The notes: generated by a model from the sequence alone, not told the origin. 64,000 nucleotides of DNA from Streptococcus sp. Marseille-P6264 (GCF_902460355.1 NZ_CABPTO010000001.1:186001-250000); one strand, 5' to 3'. Positions 43,382-53,439 are shown, counted from the stretch's first letter. Translations and numbers: made by a program.

Positions 43382-44941
43382 ATGACAACTACAACTGAAT
43401 TGCAAGATGTTGAAAAAATCATCGTGCTTGATTACGGCAGCCAGTACAACCAGCTGATTTCACGCCGTATCCGTGAAATTGGTGTATTTTCTGAACTCAA
43501 GAGCCACAAGATCACAGCGGATGAAGTTCGTGCTATCCGTCCTGTCGGGATTATCCTTTCAGGTGGACCTAACTCAGTTTATGAAGAAGATTCATTTGAT
43601 ATTGACCCAGAGATTTTTGAGTTGGGGATCCCAATTTTGGGGATTTGCTATGGTATGCAGCTTTTGACTCATAAATTGGGCGGGAAGGTGGTGCCAGCAG
43701 GTGATGCCGGTAATCGTGAATATGGACAATCAAAACTAACACGTACTACTTCTCCTCTCTTTGAAAGCACACCAGAAGAGCAGCTTGTCCTGATGAGCCA
43801 CGGTGATGCGGTGACAGAGATTCCTGCAGACTTTGTCCGCACTGGTACATCTGCAGACTGTCCTTTTGCATCTATTGAAAATCCTGACAAGAAAATCTAC
43901 GGAATTCAATTCCACCCTGAGGTTCGTCATTCTGAGTACGGTTACGATATTCTGCGCAATTTTGCTCTCAATATCTGTGGCGCTAAGGGCGACTGGTCTA
44001 TGGATAACTTCATCGATATGCAGATTCAAAAAATCCGTAAAACAGTCGGTGACAAGCGTGTCCTGCTCGGTCTATCAGGTGGTGTTGACTCTTCTGTCGT
44101 AGGTGTCCTCTTGCAGAAAGCTATCGGCGATCAATTGATCTGTATCTTTGTAGATCACGGTCTTTTGCGTAAAGGCGAAGCTGATCAAGTTATGGAGATG
44201 CTAGGTGGCAAGTTTGGTCTTAATATCGTCAAAGCGGACGCAGCTAAGCGTTTCCTTGACAAACTTGCTGGCGTATCTGATCCAGAGCAAAAACGTAAAA
44301 TCATTGGAAACGAGTTTGTTTATGTCTTTGACGATGAAGCTAGCAAGCTGAAAGATGTGAAATTCTTGGCTCAAGGTACACTTTATACTGACGTTATCGA
44401 ATCTGGTACTGACACTGCTCAAACTATCAAGTCTCACCACAATGTTGGTGGTCTGCCAGAAGATATGCAGTTTGAGTTGATTGAACCTCTAAATACACTT
44501 TACAAGGATGAAGTGCGCGCTTTGGGTACAGAGCTTGGTATGCCTGATGAAATTGTCTGGCGCCAACCATTCCCAGGTCCTGGGCTTGCTATCCGTGTCA
44601 TGGGTGAAATCACTGAGGAAAAATTAGAAACTGTCCGCGAATCGGACGCTATCCTCCGCGAAGAAATCGCCAAGGCTGGTCTTGACCGAGACATCTGGCA
44701 ATACTTCACTGTCAATACAGGCGTTCGTTCAGTAGGTGTTATGGGCGACGGTCGGACTTACGACTACACAATTGCCATTCGCGCTATTACTTCTATCGAT
44801 GGTATGACAGCTGACTTTGCCAAGATCCCTTGGGAAGTTCTGCAAAAGATCTCTGTCCGTATCGTCAACGAAGTAGATCACGTCAACCGTATCGTCTACG
44901 ATATCACAAGTAAACCACCTGCAACTGTGGAGTGGGAATAA
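43382..44941 (+). CDS. guaA: GMP synthase (glutamine-hydrolysing)
   Basis: Makes GMP from XMP, ATP and glutamine. 519 residues. Class I glutaminase: nucleophile Cys in '[11 protein letters not shown]' (about residue 93) and His-x-Glu in '[12 protein letters not shown]'. PP-loop ATPase '[14 protein letters not shown]' (about 223-236), and C-terminal dimer domain ending '[11 protein letters not shown]'. Only + gene between xerS and the right end. Guanine riboswitch not seen in its leader. Confidence 0.97.
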   Translation: MTTTTELQDVEKIIVLDYGSQYNQLISRRIREIGVFSELKSHKITADEVRAIRPVGIILSGGPNSVYEEDSFDIDPEIFELGIPILGICYGMQLLTHKLGGKVVPAGDAGNREYGQSKLTRTTSPLFESTPEEQLVLMSHGDAVTEIPADFVRTGTSADCPFASIENPDKKIYGIQFHPEVRHSEYGYDILRNFALNICGAKGDWSMDNFIDMQIQKIRKTVGDKRVLLGLSGGVDSSVVGVLLQKAIGDQLICIFVDHGLLRKGEADQVMEMLGGKFGLNIVKADAAKRFLDKLAGVSDPEQKRKIIGNEFVYVFDDEASKLKDVKFLAQGTLYTDVIESGTDTAQTIKSHHNVGGLPEDMQFELIEPLNTLYKDEVRALGTELGMPDEIVWRQPFPGPGLAIRVMGEITEEKLETVRESDAILREEIAKAGLDRDIWQYFTVNTGVRSVGVMGDGRTYDYTIAIRAITSIDGMTADFAKIPWEVLQKISVRIVNEVDHVNRIVYDITSKPPATVEWE

Positions 44942-44952
44942 GAAATATGCAA

Positions 44953-44980
44953 AAACCAGCTAGAATCTAGCTGGTTTTTT
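44953..44980 (+). terminator. Terminator after guaA
   Basis: AAACCAGCTAG and CTAGCTGGTTT perfect arms around AAT, then T-rich. Also ends the convergent - gene region. Confidence 0.9.
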
Positions 44981-45001
44981 AGTTATATTTTAAAGACAGT
45001 C

Positions 45002-45982
45002 TTATTGACCTAGCAGGCCCTTAAAGAAATTGACGATTGCATTCCAGATATTGCTAAAGAAATTACCGCCATCTTCAAGAAGTCCGTTTGCATCAAAGTT
45101 AAGGTTGATATTATTGAATGTGTCGCCAGCCTTTGAAACAATACTGTTTTTTAAGTCGGTGAGCGTCTTTGTGAAATCAGAATTTGTGATGACTCCACTG
45201 TTTGAAAGATTGACTGCAAAGTTAATAATCAGATTAATTTGGTCAGCTGTGACTGAACTGCTGAGACCGTAGTTTTTCAGTGTTTCTTCAACGATTTTAC
45301 GGACATCAGCTTCGGTCAAATTGCTGTTATTCTTTTTAGCATTAGCAACAGCTGTTTTAATATCTGTCAGTGCCACATTCAGCTTATCGGCATCGTAGCC
45401 TTCCTTACCTTGGTTCTCAGCGTTGATATTTGAAAGTGCGGCTAATTCTTCCTGAGCCAAGTCTTTATTTTCCTGAGGAACGCTAGCTCCATTTTCCTCC
45501 AGCGAGTAATAAATACCAGCTAGGGCACTTTCTCCAGTCACAGGGATAGGTGCTGCTACTGTAATTTCTGCATGCTGTACGCCCAAGGTGACTGCTGCAT
45601 TGCGATACATATCCTCTGTAACCTTGGTGATATTTTGCGGCGTAACAATCTTAACTTGAAGCGGCTTCTTGTTGCCCAACTTCTTAATCTTAACAGAAGA
45701 ATATAGCTGCAAACTAGGATCATTTGCTACATTCATAATCTTTGAATAGACATCAGGTGTCATTGTTTTCAGAGGTTTAGAATCACTCGATGCATTGTAG
45801 CCTAAGAGCTGAAGTGTTTGCTCTTTTTGGCTGTCATCCAAGGAATAGCCCAAGACATACTCAGGCTGAACATAAGTTTCGTCAATGACTTTTTGAACGT
45901 TTGTGTCAGCAGTTGCTGTAGATACGGTAAAGAGAGTAGCTACTAGAGCTCCTGCTGTCAGTAATGTTTTCTTAAATTTCAT
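45002..45982 (-). CDS. Secreted DUF1002 protein
   Basis: 326 residues. Residues 1-26 are a signal peptide ('KKTLLTAGALVATLFTVSTATA') without lipobox, so it is exported and released. The middle ('YVLGYSLDDSQKEQTLQLLGY') and the Gln/Glu-rich remainder match DUF1002, a family of unknown function in Firmicutes. Hydrophobic residues at the very end ('FFSNIWNAIVNFFKGLLGQ') look amphipathic. Start at 45982 fits GAGGAGT; codon 46009 does not. Confidence 0.85.
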   Translation of the reverse strand: MKFKKTLLTAGALVATLFTVSTATADTNVQKVIDETYVQPEYVLGYSLDDSQKEQTLQLLGYNASSDSKPLKTMTPDVYSKIMNVANDPSLQLYSSVKIKKLGNKKPLQVKIVTPQNITKVTEDMYRNAAVTLGVQHAEITVAAPIPVTGESALAGIYYSLEENGASVPQENKDLAQEELAALSNINAENQGKEGYDADKLNVALTDIKTAVANAKKNNSNLTEADVRKIVEETLKNYGLSSSVTADQINLIINFAVNLSNSGVITNSDFTKTLTDLKNSIVSKAGDTFNNINLNFDANGLLEDGGNFFSNIWNAIVNFFKGLLGQ

Positions 45983-46151
45983 TTTACTCCTCAATCTATC
46001 TCTAAACAATAAGGTTTTAGAGAAGCTTCGATTATAATCAGCGTATTGCGCTGTCGCATTAAATCAGGAAAGGAAAACTTTCCATAGAACAAAATAGTAT
46101 AAAATGCTTAAAGTTTTCTTACAGACGAAGAATAGCCTGCTTTTCTTAAAA

Positions 46152-47003
46152 TCATTTGCCCCAAAGAAAATCAATCAATAATCGATCTACTTCTGGATTT
46201 TCATGCAGCTGGCTATGTTGAGCCAGAGGGCCAGTCACTCTTTTTTCCTGATAGGACTTGGCATTGTCGATTACAAGATACTTGAGACTGCGAGAAGAAA
46301 CGTTTAAAACAGAACCATCTGATTGATTTTTAAAATCTCCATAGATATTGAGAACATCCACTTGATCTTGCGGATAAATTTCGCGCAAGCCCAGAAGTTT
46401 TTGATAGCTATCACTCATGGCGCTAGGCTGCCCTGTATGGTTGTCTAGAATGGTCAAGCTAGCTGGTAGATCCATCCCCTCCAAACCATTGACATGATTG
46501 GCGATATTTACCTGTTTTTGTAACTGTGGAAATTCTTCATTCTGAGCGTGCTCTAATAGGTAAAATAAAATAGACATATTCCCCATAGAATGCGCGACAA
46601 AATTCATCTTTTTGAAAGCATATTTTGCTTGCAACTTTCGAACAACTGCTGCTGCATATTCTCCGTCCTGAGCATAATCGGGATTTCGATTGTCTTTGAA
46701 CTCAACCATGACAATTGGATTGATAGCATCTTTTGGTATATCTCCTTTAAAGGTTACTTGAGCATGACTATCAACTGTAGCTGTGATGATGGTTTGAGTA
46801 ACTCCAGCTTGTCTGGCTGCCTCTACCATATGCTTTTCAGCATTAGCACTTGAGCCATAACCATGGAAAAACAAGGTCGGAGTCCTTGACTGAATATAGT
46901 CTCTACTATTTAACTCTCTTGTTTGTAGCTTCGGCACTAGAAATAAAGTGATAAGAACAATAAACAGAAAAGTTGAGAGTGCGATAATAGACCGTTTTCT
47001 CAT
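46152..47003 (-). CDS. Membrane-anchored alpha/beta hydrolase, DUF915 family (second copy)
   Basis: 283 residues. Residues 7-24 form a hydrophobic anchor or signal ('IIALSTFLFIVLITLFLV'), so it acts outside the membrane. 'PTLFFHGYGSSANAE' (about 44-58) is the oxyanion region, nucleophile Ser in 'FVAHSMGNMSILFY' (near 144), Asp in the middle and His in 'PLAQHSQLHENPEV'. Paralogue of the gene at 39516. Confidence 0.85.
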   Translation of the reverse strand: MRKRSIIALSTFLFIVLITLFLVPKLQTRELNSRDYIQSRTPTLFFHGYGSSANAEKHMVEAARQAGVTQTIITATVDSHAQVTFKGDIPKDAINPIVMVEFKDNRNPDYAQDGEYAAAVVRKLQAKYAFKKMNFVAHSMGNMSILFYLLEHAQNEEFPQLQKQVNIANHVNGLEGMDLPASLTILDNHTGQPSAMSDSYQKLLGLREIYPQDQVDVLNIYGDFKNQSDGSVLNVSSRSLKYLVIDNAKSYQEKRVTGPLAQHSQLHENPEVDRLLIDFLWGK

Positions 47004-47210
47004 TTTCCACCTCCCATCTTGTATAGATTAGTATTATAACATTTCTGGTATTTGTAGACAAATAAAGGACTTATATTTCAATTTAAACCATATCATATTA
47101 TTTAATTTGAAACTTGTGATTATAAATACGTATTATAACGAATCAAGGCAACTATCCGAGTTCTTTGCTCTAATTAAAACGAAATATAGTGGATTTGCAG
47201 GACTTCCTGG

Positions 47211-47792
47211 TTAGGTCAGCTTGTCGTCATACCTTCTCTTATAAAGCTTTTTGGATTTTTGCGTGTACTGCCTGATGAAATCAGTTTTAGCTTCTGTATA
47301 GGCATCACGATTGTGCTCGTGCTTTTTCCGTAAGATTAATTTTAACTGCTCGTAGTCTTTAGCGACAGCTGGATGATCTTTCAGATAGTCTCGGAAATAG
47401 AGTTCATCATGGTCTCCATGGTAGCGCAGATGCAAGTGGAAAACGCGCTCCGCAAAACCTTGCAGTGTATAGCCCTTATTAAAAGACATGCGGCCTTCTG
47501 ACTCTGACATAAGCAGGTAGCCATGCTCCAGCAATTCTCTCTTGATGCTCCCCATATCTTCACTTCGAGGAATTTCTAAAAGAATGTCAATAATCGGCTT
47601 AGCCCATATCCCCTCAATAGATGTGGAGCCAATATGGTGCATTTCATACAACTGATTTGCTGGCAAAAAACTTTGTATTCTTCTGCTTTCCTCCTTATAC
47701 CAAGCTGGCCAGTCCTTATTGTGCTCCTCTAAGAAAATCGGGAACAACTGCCATAATTCTTCTAAAGACATATCTTCTAGGGCTTTTGCCAT
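47211..47792 (-). CDS. GrpB family protein (UPF0157)
   Basis: 193 residues. 'YEMHHIGSTSIEGIWAKPIIDILLEI' (about 49-74) is the GSTS-V/IxG-x-KPIxD hallmark of the GrpB family, which shares the nucleotidyltransferase fold. The later 'HLHLRYHGDHDELYFRDYLKDHP' also fits. Function not known; links to dephospho-CoA kinase domain proteins in other bacteria. Start 47792 with AAGGAGAAG upstream. Confidence 0.92.
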   Translation of the reverse strand: MAKALEDMSLEELWQLFPIFLEEHNKDWPAWYKEESRRIQSFLPANQLYEMHHIGSTSIEGIWAKPIIDILLEIPRSEDMGSIKRELLEHGYLLMSESEGRMSFNKGYTLQGFAERVFHLHLRYHGDHDELYFRDYLKDHPAVAKDYEQLKLILRKKHEHNRDAYTEAKTDFIRQYTQKSKKLYKRRYDDKLT

Positions 47793-47834
47793 GTGACTTC
47801 TCCTTACCTTGTATCAAATGAGAATTAGAGTAAA

Positions 47835-47862
47835 GACTGGGAATCCTATCCCAGCCTCAGTT
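47835..47862. terminator. Weak hairpin between satE and grpB
   Basis: CTGGGA and TCCCAG arms around ATCCTA, followed on + by a T-rich stretch. Low strength. Confidence 0.35.
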
Positions 47863-47866
47863 TTTA

Positions 47867-48604
47867 TTACCAATAAAGCAAGCCATAAGTCAGTAAAACG
47901 CTGATCATGCTAAAAAGTGAACCGATCAGATAGTATTCTGCAAAAGACTGGCTTTCTGAGATCTTATTATAGCGGGCAATAGATTTAGCTGTAAAAACTA
48001 ACCCAATGGCAGTAAACTGCCTGAAAATAAGGGAAAGTCCCATAATCAAGCGCTCCAAAATCCCAATCATGGCACCAGCCCCCGCAATAGTCTCTCCGCT
48101 GTCTTCTCCGGCCTGATACTTGCTGAAGAAGAGTTTAAAGAGGATATTAACCGGCTTACCAGTAAGGGCGAAGAAAAAGAGAGCCTGTAGCATGAGGTAG
48201 CGCTCAGACAGCCAATTAGGAGCTGAAATTTTCTGCTGCCCTAAGAGAAAATAAAGAGCAAAAATGCTAATCAGATGCAAGACCTGATCCAGTATAAAGG
48301 CAAACTTTTGAGCATGATGGCGGACAATCGATGAATTCAGCCTATTCTTCAAGAAGTCAATAAGCGCATGGCTGAGCCAGACCAAGGCGAAATATAGCAG
48401 ATAATTAGGTAAGATGAGCCCCAAGAGCAACAGGGGCAAGAGAACAATTCCCAAGTGGAGAATTAAGAAATTTAGCCGCCGACTTTTGAGGTCGGCCATT
48501 TTCTGACTTTGAAGCTGAAAATCAGCTAGCACATGAGCCAGCAAAGTCAATACAAGAATCGGATTCTGCATGAAAAATTCTGAAAATCCCATAAAATTCG
48601 TCAT
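47867..48604 (-). CDS. DUF3307 membrane protein (SatE-like)
   Basis: 245 residues with about six hydrophobic segments, starting with 'ILVLTLLAHVLADFQLQSQKM', the DUF3307 hallmark (His-x-x-x-Asp-x-x-Leu-Gln). Later 'LVWLSHALIDFLKNRL' repeats the His-x-x-x-Asp pattern. Overlaps the satD gene by four bases and so is co-translated. In S. mutans the gene after satD is called satE and belongs to the acid-tolerance operon; the name is by analogy. Confidence 0.82.
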   Translation of the reverse strand: MTNFMGFSEFFMQNPILVLTLLAHVLADFQLQSQKMADLKSRRLNFLILHLGIVLLPLLLLGLILPNYLLYFALVWLSHALIDFLKNRLNSSIVRHHAQKFAFILDQVLHLISIFALYFLLGQQKISAPNWLSERYLMLQALFFFALTGKPVNILFKLFFSKYQAGEDSGETIAGAGAMIGILERLIMGLSLIFRQFTAIGLVFTAKSIARYNKISESQSFAEYYLIGSLFSMISVLLTYGLLYW

Positions 48605-49266
48605 TGTTCAGCCTCCTTTGCTGCTTTTAGAATCATTCTCATAGCTAAACGACGATTTCTCAGATAAATCTTCAGTCCAGACGACTTGAGCCGTTTACTA
48701 AGCGCACTGGGACTAATCTGCAGCAGCTCTGCTATTTCCCCATGAGAAAAATTCTCGTCATAGATATATTCCATGAGCATCCGCTCCAGAACCTCTCTCT
48801 GACTGGTGTTCCACTTGCTCTGGATGAATGAAGTAGCTGCCAGCACCGTATTAACCGCCTGACTGAGCTCTTCGTCTTCCAAGGATACAGCTATACGGCT
48901 GCTGCCGTAGTCGTTCTTCTCGTGAATAGCCTCAATGGCTGCGCGTGCCCTCCAGTAGGCCGGACCGTCGGCACCAATACTCTGCTCCCGATTGATGTCC
49001 GTCACAATCTCCCCCAGGCCAAGCCCGAAGCGAATCGGATGAGGAAAGCCCAAGGCAATCTGATCAAGGAGCTGCATGATCTCTGGATTTGGCCGCAGCA
49101 AAGCCTGAAACTCATCTCCAGTCGTTACCGTGAAAGGCGACACCAAATAATCCTGATAATCCTGATTTAGCACTGCCATCATGTCCTGCAGGTCCTTCTG
49201 CGCCTGCTTACGGTTTTTTAGCTGTTTGGATTCGATCAAATCTCCAATAAGAGCAATATAAAGCAT
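48601..49266 (-). CDS. satD: SatD family DNA-binding protein
   Basis: 221 residues. N-terminal part resembles a degenerate cyclase/PilZ-like fold ('LYIALIGDLIESKQLKNR', 'TTGDEFQALLRP', 'IRFGLGLGEI') and the C-terminal 60 residues are a helix-turn-helix ('HGEIAELLQISPSALSKRLKSSGLKIYLRNRR', about 176-206). Belongs to SatD of the streptococcal sat operon. AAAGGAGG precedes the ATG. Its promoter region carries three copies of a dyad, so autoregulation is likely. Confidence 0.88.
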   Translation of the reverse strand: MLYIALIGDLIESKQLKNRKQAQKDLQDMMAVLNQDYQDYLVSPFTVTTGDEFQALLRPNPEIMQLLDQIALGFPHPIRFGLGLGEIVTDINREQSIGADGPAYWRARAAIEAIHEKNDYGSSRIAVSLEDEELSQAVNTVLAATSFIQSKWNTSQREVLERMLMEYIYDENFSHGEIAELLQISPSALSKRLKSSGLKIYLRNRRLAMRMILKAAKEAEQ

Positions 49267-49287
49267 AGCTGATCAAACCTCCTTTAA

Positions 49288-49363
49288 GTCCATTATAACG
49301 GAAAATTATTAAAATGTCCATTAAAACGGAAAATTTTAGAAATATCCATTGGAACAGAAAGAC
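49288..49363 (-). promoter_or_regulatory. Three-copy operator upstream of satD
   Basis: Copies at 49288-49307, 49316-49335 and 49344-49363, exactly 28 bases apart. The core on + is TCCATTATAACGGA, TCCATTAAAACGGA and TCCATTGGAACAGA, each a near-dyad TCCATT-NN-AACGGA. The first copy contains, on -, the -10 TATAAT. About 2.7 helix turns between centres. Likely bound by SatD. Confidence 0.7.
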
Positions 49364-49680
49364 TATTTTTTCTTTTTAGGTGCTGATAAGGCAGGATAGG
49401 CAGCTTCAATCAAACTGCAGAGAAAGGCAGCATCTTCTATTTTTTCTATATGAAGCATTGGCTTTGCGCCTGGATAAGGAGACTCATAAACCGGATTTTC
49501 AAAAAAATCCAGAGCTGGCTCGACTGGCTTGAGCAGAAAGCGATTGTCATAAATCCCGCCGAATAAGCGACCTCGATAATAGAGCAAATATTCCCCCATC
49601 ATCTTGCGAAAGCTAATTTCTTGACCTAAGCCCTCCAGTTGCTTCAGGATAAAATCCAAATATTCTTGACTAGATGCCAT
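49363..49680 (-). CDS. TfoX N-terminal domain protein
   Basis: 105 residues, a single TfoX-N domain: 'SQEYLDFILKQLEGLGQEISFRKMMGEYLLYYRGRLFGGIYDNRF' (2-46). The family is named for a competence regulator of gammaproteobacteria, but short Gram-positive copies have unknown function. The start at 49680 fits GGAGGTG; the 49698 codon lies in front of it. The last bases of the gene overlap the third satD operator copy. Confidence 0.85.
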   Translation of the reverse strand: MASSQEYLDFILKQLEGLGQEISFRKMMGEYLLYYRGRLFGGIYDNRFLLKPVEPALDFFENPVYESPYPGAKPMLHIEKIEDAAFLCSLIEAAYPALSAPKKKK

Positions 49681-49781
49681 CGGAACACCTCCATACATTG
49701 ATACTTTATTATACCAAAAATGGATGAAGATTGCTGATGTATCTTCTTTAATCTGCAGTCTATCTATTCTAAAACAAGTAA

Positions 49782-49812
49782 AAAAGCTAGACCTTAGGAG
49801 TCTAACTTTTAT
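49782..49812 (-). terminator. Terminator of the osmolyte transporter operon
   Basis: AAAAGCTAGAC and GTCTAACTTTT, on - followed by T6. Confidence 0.75.
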
Positions 49813-49815
49813 TTC

Positions 49816-51336
49816 TTATTTTTTCAAAAGTCCTTCCTTGACCAGATAATCACGCGCGACAGCTTCCGCTTTTTTGCCTTCAATGCCGACTTGATAATTC
49901 ATCTGGCTCATCTGGCTTTCTGTAATTTTACCAGCCAGCTTATTGAGAATACCTTCCAACTCAGGGTGTTTTTCTAGCAGTTCAGCCTTCATGAGAGGCG
50001 CACCTTGATAAGGAGGGAAAAGATGTTTATCGTCTTCTAAAATCTGAAGTTGATAGCGCTCAATTTCAGGGTCAGTTGAATAGACTTCCATAATCTGAAT
50101 AGCGCCTGATTTAATCGCATCATAGCGAAGAGCTGGCTCCATGGTTGACACATTGAGATTCAGTCCATAGACAGATTGAAGTCCCTTGTTCCCATCTTCA
50201 CGGTCGTTAAATTCCAAGGTAAACCCTGCCTTGAGCTTGTCTTGGACTGCTTTAAGATCAGAGATGGTTTTAAGATTGTATTCTTTTGCAACACTCTTAG
50301 GTACAGCAATGGCATAAGTATTTTGATAAGCCATGTGATTGAGCAAGACTAGATTGTCCTGTTTTTTGATTCCATCACGTGCTGCTTCAAAAACTTCTTC
50401 AGCATCATTGCTGACCTTTGGAGCAGGCTGCAAGAGAGTGCCAGTAATCGTACCGGTAAACTCAGGATAGATATCAATATCGCCTTTTTTCAGAGCTTGA
50501 TAAAGGAAGTCGGTCTTCCCAAAATTAGGCTTGACTGTCACAGTCATATCCGTATTTTCCTCGATGAGGAGTTTATACATATTCATAAGAATTTCTGGCT
50601 CTGGACCTAATTTCCCAGCTATAACCAGATGATCCTTTTCCTGCTTGGGAAAGAGACTCGGCGAGTAAGAAGCACCGAGGCCGAGGATTAAGACAGCAAA
50701 AGCTGTAAATACCGTCCGAAGCTTAGCCTTTTCCATCCATTTAAGGAGACTATTGAAAAGAATAGCCAAAACTGCAGATGAAATTGCTCCAATCAAGATT
50801 AGACTGGCATTGCGACGATCAATTCCTAGAAGGATAAAAGAACCTAATCCACCAGCTCCAACAAGGGCTGCCAGAGTCGCTGTTCCGATAATCATTACCG
50901 TCGCCGTCCGAACTCCTGACACGATTACGGGCATAGCTAGAGGCAGTTCAAACTTTTTGAGTCGCTCCCACTTGGTCATCCCAAAGGCGATTCCAGCTTC
51001 TTCTAAACTAGGATCAATCCCATTCAAAGCCGTGACAGTATTTTCTAAAATCGGGAAAATGGCGTAAATCACCAGAGCAGTCAGTGCCGGCAGTGTGCCA
51101 ATTCCCATAAGGGGGATAAAGAGTCCCAGCAAAGCCATTGAAGGAATGGTCTGAAAGATTCCTGCAATTTGCAGCACCCAATTGGCCGCTTTTTTGTGAC
51201 TATTGAGATAGATAGCGAGCGGAATAGTCAGGAAGATGGCCACTAGTAAGGTCAGAAGAGAGAGCTGGAGGTGCTGACCAAGGGCTGTCAACCATTCTCC
51301 AAAGCGCTCTTGAAAGGTAGAAATTAAATTAGTCAT
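49816..51336 (-). CDS. Glycine betaine/choline-type ABC transporter, permease fused to binding protein
   Basis: 506 residues. Residues about 1-205 form a permease with six membrane segments and the EAA-like loop '[19 protein letters not shown]'; after a membrane segment at about 212-232, the substrate-binding domain (about 240-505) with 'KFNREDGNKG'-type ligand sites follows, exposed outside. OpuBC/OpuAC-type fusion as in lactic acid bacteria and staphylococci. Start 51336 fits GGAGGTG. Imports quaternary ammonium compounds for osmotic protection; exact substrate unclear. Confidence 0.9.
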   Translation of the reverse strand: MTNLISTFQERFGEWLTALGQHLQLSLLTLLVAIFLTIPLAIYLNSHKKAANWVLQIAGIFQTIPSMALLGLFIPLMGIGTLPALTALVIYAIFPILENTVTALNGIDPSLEEAGIAFGMTKWERLKKFELPLAMPVIVSGVRTATVMIIGTATLAALVGAGGLGSFILLGIDRRNASLILIGAISSAVLAILFNSLLKWMEKAKLRTVFTAFAVLILGLGASYSPSLFPKQEKDHLVIAGKLGPEPEILMNMYKLLIEENTDMTVTVKPNFGKTDFLYQALKKGDIDIYPEFTGTITGTLLQPAPKVSNDAEEVFEAARDGIKKQDNLVLLNHMAYQNTYAIAVPKSVAKEYNLKTISDLKAVQDKLKAGFTLEFNDREDGNKGLQSVYGLNLNVSTMEPALRYDAIKSGAIQIMEVYSTDPEIERYQLQILEDDKHLFPPYQGAPLMKAELLEKHPELEGILNKLAGKITESQMSQMNYQVGIEGKKAEAVARDYLVKEGLLKK

Positions 51337-52057
51337 GTTTAACACCTCCAAATAAATCTGCTACGAAGTTAGTCGCAGGTGCAGATAAGATTTCCCCAGG
51401 TGTCGCTACTTGACGAATCTCCCCGTCCTGCAGAACAGCAATCCGATTCCCCAATTTCAAGGCCTCATCCGTATCATGGGTCACAAAGATTGTCGTCATC
51501 CCAAACTGGTCATGGATACTCTTGGTTAAGCTCTGCAATTGCTTACGCGAGATAGCATCAAGAGCAGAAAAAGGCTCGTCCATCAGCAGGATTTTGGGTT
51601 GGGCAATAATGGCACGGACAATGCCCACCCGCTGCTGCTCACCACCAGACAGCTCACTCGGCATACGCTGAGCATAATCTTCAGCAGGCAAACCTACTAA
51701 CTCCAGCAATTCATCGGTCTTCTGCTGAATCTCTGCCTTGCTCCAATCTTTCATCTCAGGAATGAGAGCAATATTTTCTGCAACCGTTAGATTGGGAAAG
51801 AGAGCAATAGCCTGTAAGACATAGCCTGTAGAAAGGCGCAACTCACGCTCATCATAGTCCTTGATTCTCTTATTATCCATATAGATGTTGCCATCTGTTG
51901 GCTCTAAAAGACGGTTGATCATCTTGAGCATAGTTGTCTTACCGGAACCAGAAGGCCCCACTAAAACCATGAACTCTCCATTCTCAATCCGTAAATTAAC
52001 ATCTCTCAAGATATCTTTTTCTGTATAGCGTAGCGCTACATTTTTATATTCAATCAT
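51329..52057 (-). CDS. Osmolyte ABC transporter ATP-binding protein (OpuBA-like)
   Basis: 242 residues. Walker A '[11 protein letters not shown]' (about 35-45), signature '[14 protein letters not shown]', Walker B '[12 protein letters not shown]', His switch 'VTHDTDEA'. No CBS domains at the end, so shorter than OpuAA and like OpuBA. Overlaps the permease gene by eight bases and the upstream NAD-binding gene by eight bases, so all are one translational unit. Confidence 0.92.
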   Translation of the reverse strand: MIEYKNVALRYTEKDILRDVNLRIENGEFMVLVGPSGSGKTTMLKMINRLLEPTDGNIYMDNKRIKDYDERELRLSTGYVLQAIALFPNLTVAENIALIPEMKDWSKAEIQQKTDELLELVGLPAEDYAQRMPSELSGGEQQRVGIVRAIIAQPKILLMDEPFSALDAISRKQLQSLTKSIHDQFGMTTIFVTHDTDEALKLGNRIAVLQDGEIRQVATPGEILSAPATNFVADLFGGVKHD

Positions 52058-52910
52058 GTTCTTCCTCAATAAGTTTTCTGTCTCTAAGAATATCCAATAT
52101 GCTACTTGCTGGATACCCTAGTACTTTTTCGATATCTGTTGAAACCCCAGCTTGTTCCCCAACTTTTATAGCTGTATAGGTACTGACCCAGGCATCGTAC
52201 TCCCAAGTTTGTGCTGGCCATTTTTTCCGTGACTCATAGGCTTCTTCCACTGATTCATCTACATAGGTGATTAGTTGTTTGGTTGCTTTTGAAAGGAGTG
52301 TCGCAATCTCTTCCATAGTAAGATCCTCTGGTCCTGTTAGATTCAAGGTTTGATTTTCCCATTTCTTAGCATGTAAGAGAATCTCAGCTGCAACCCTAGA
52401 TGTGTCCTTACGAGCAACAGCTGACACAAGGCCACTGCTGGCCGGACCACGAATTTCTCCATTTTCAAGCGCAATATCAATAAATAAATCCAAGTAAAAA
52501 TTATCTCTTAGAAAAGTGTAGGTGAATCCTAACTCCTTGATATAAGCTTCCGTCTGGGCATGATCCCGAGATAAGGTAAAAGTTGCCTTTTCATCTGCCC
52601 CATAAAATGAGGTATAGACGATATGCTGAATCCCCGCTAGCTTTACGGCATCTAAAAAACTCTTGTGTTCCTTAACACGCTCTGGATTTTCCCGAGCAGA
52701 GACCATCAACAAGACATCGATCCCCTTTAAGGCCTCAACCACCTCTGGAGTATTGGCATACACCATCTTACGAATTTCCGCAGACGCATAGACTTTTGCC
52801 CGCTCAGGGCTTCGTGCTAGATGGACGGAAGCGATTCCTTTCTTATCGACAAGATCAGCCACATAGGAGCCTAATTTCCCTGTTACACCCGTAATTCCAA
52901 TCATAAGCAT
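52050..52910 (-). CDS. NAD(P)-binding protein, NmrA-like (atypical SDR)
   Basis: 286 residues. 'MIGITGVTGKLGSYV' at the N-terminus is the Rossmann motif of atypical SDRs (G-x-x-G-x-x-G), and 'HIVYTSFYGADEKATF' is typical of the QOR2/NmrA/YtfG group (no catalytic Tyr-Lys). May reduce quinones or sense NADP. It lies between a MarR regulator and the osmolyte transporter, overlapping the latter by eight bases, which is an odd partner for a transporter. Confidence 0.85.
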   Translation of the reverse strand: MLMIGITGVTGKLGSYVADLVDKKGIASVHLARSPERAKVYASAEIRKMVYANTPEVVEALKGIDVLLMVSARENPERVKEHKSFLDAVKLAGIQHIVYTSFYGADEKATFTLSRDHAQTEAYIKELGFTYTFLRDNFYLDLFIDIALENGEIRGPASSGLVSAVARKDTSRVAAEILLHAKKWENQTLNLTGPEDLTMEEIATLLSKATKQLITYVDESVEEAYESRKKWPAQTWEYDAWVSTYTAIKVGEQAGVSTDIEKVLGYPASSILDILRDRKLIEEEHD

Positions 52911-52921
52911 TTTCCCTTCTA

Positions 52922-53371
52922 CTATAGTTCATTTTCTTTAGCTTTTAGATTTGAGATAATTCGATCTTGATAAGCCTCAAATTCTCGGATTTCTTGATCC
53001 GAAAAGCCTTGGTAGAAAATATCGCCCAACTCTTTACTAACACGATCCCCAATTTCCTTTTGTGCCCAACCCAATTCGGTCAAACTAACAAATTTTCTTC
53101 TCTTATCTTGAGTGCAAGTTTTTACAGTAACCAAGCCCTGGTCTTCTAACTTCTTAATCATGCTGGTCAGGGTATTGTTAGCTAGTCCTGAAGCAAGGGC
53201 GATATCCGTAGCAGTTGCTCTACCATCTTCTGTTTGCCAAAGCACTGTTAAAATTTTCCCTTGTTCACTTCTGTATTGAGCTTCTGGTTCCTTCCTCAAT
53301 AGTTTTTGAAAGATACGCCCATTCAATAAACGAATCTGTAGAGCTTGGTAGCCCCCTATCATCTTATTCAT
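52922..53371 (-). CDS. MarR-family transcriptional regulator
   Basis: 149 residues. Winged helix 'RATATDIALASGLANNTLTSMIKKLEDQGLVT' (about 51-82) with the wing 'CTQDKRRKFVSLTELG'. First gene of the operon that continues with the NmrA-like gene and the ABC transporter (11-base gap). A dyad fills the spacer of its promoter, so it should repress itself and the whole operon; the signal may be oxidative or a small phenol or quinone. Confidence 0.9.
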   Translation of the reverse strand: MNKMIGGYQALQIRLLNGRIFQKLLRKEPEAQYRSEQGKILTVLWQTEDGRATATDIALASGLANNTLTSMIKKLEDQGLVTVKTCTQDKRRKFVSLTELGWAQKEIGDRVSKELGDIFYQGFSDQEIREFEAYQDRIISNLKAKENEL

Positions 53372-53410
53372 TTCGCCTCCTTTTTATTCTATCTCGAATT
53401 GTTTTTATCA

Positions 53411-53439
53411 ATTGTAACACCACGTATTACATCTGTCAA
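53411..53439 (-). promoter_or_regulatory. Promoter with built-in operator for the marR operon
   Basis: On - strand: TTGACA (53439-53434), 17 bases, TACAAT (53416-53411). The spacer and -10 hold the dyad TGTAACAC-CAC-GTATTACA (53413-53431, one mismatch), a typical MarR site. Confidence 0.8.

Noticed and set aside
49288-49363. Regularly spaced repeats considered as a CRISPR-like array
   Set aside because: Only three short units with 8-base gaps over a promoter; fits operators and there are no cas genes.
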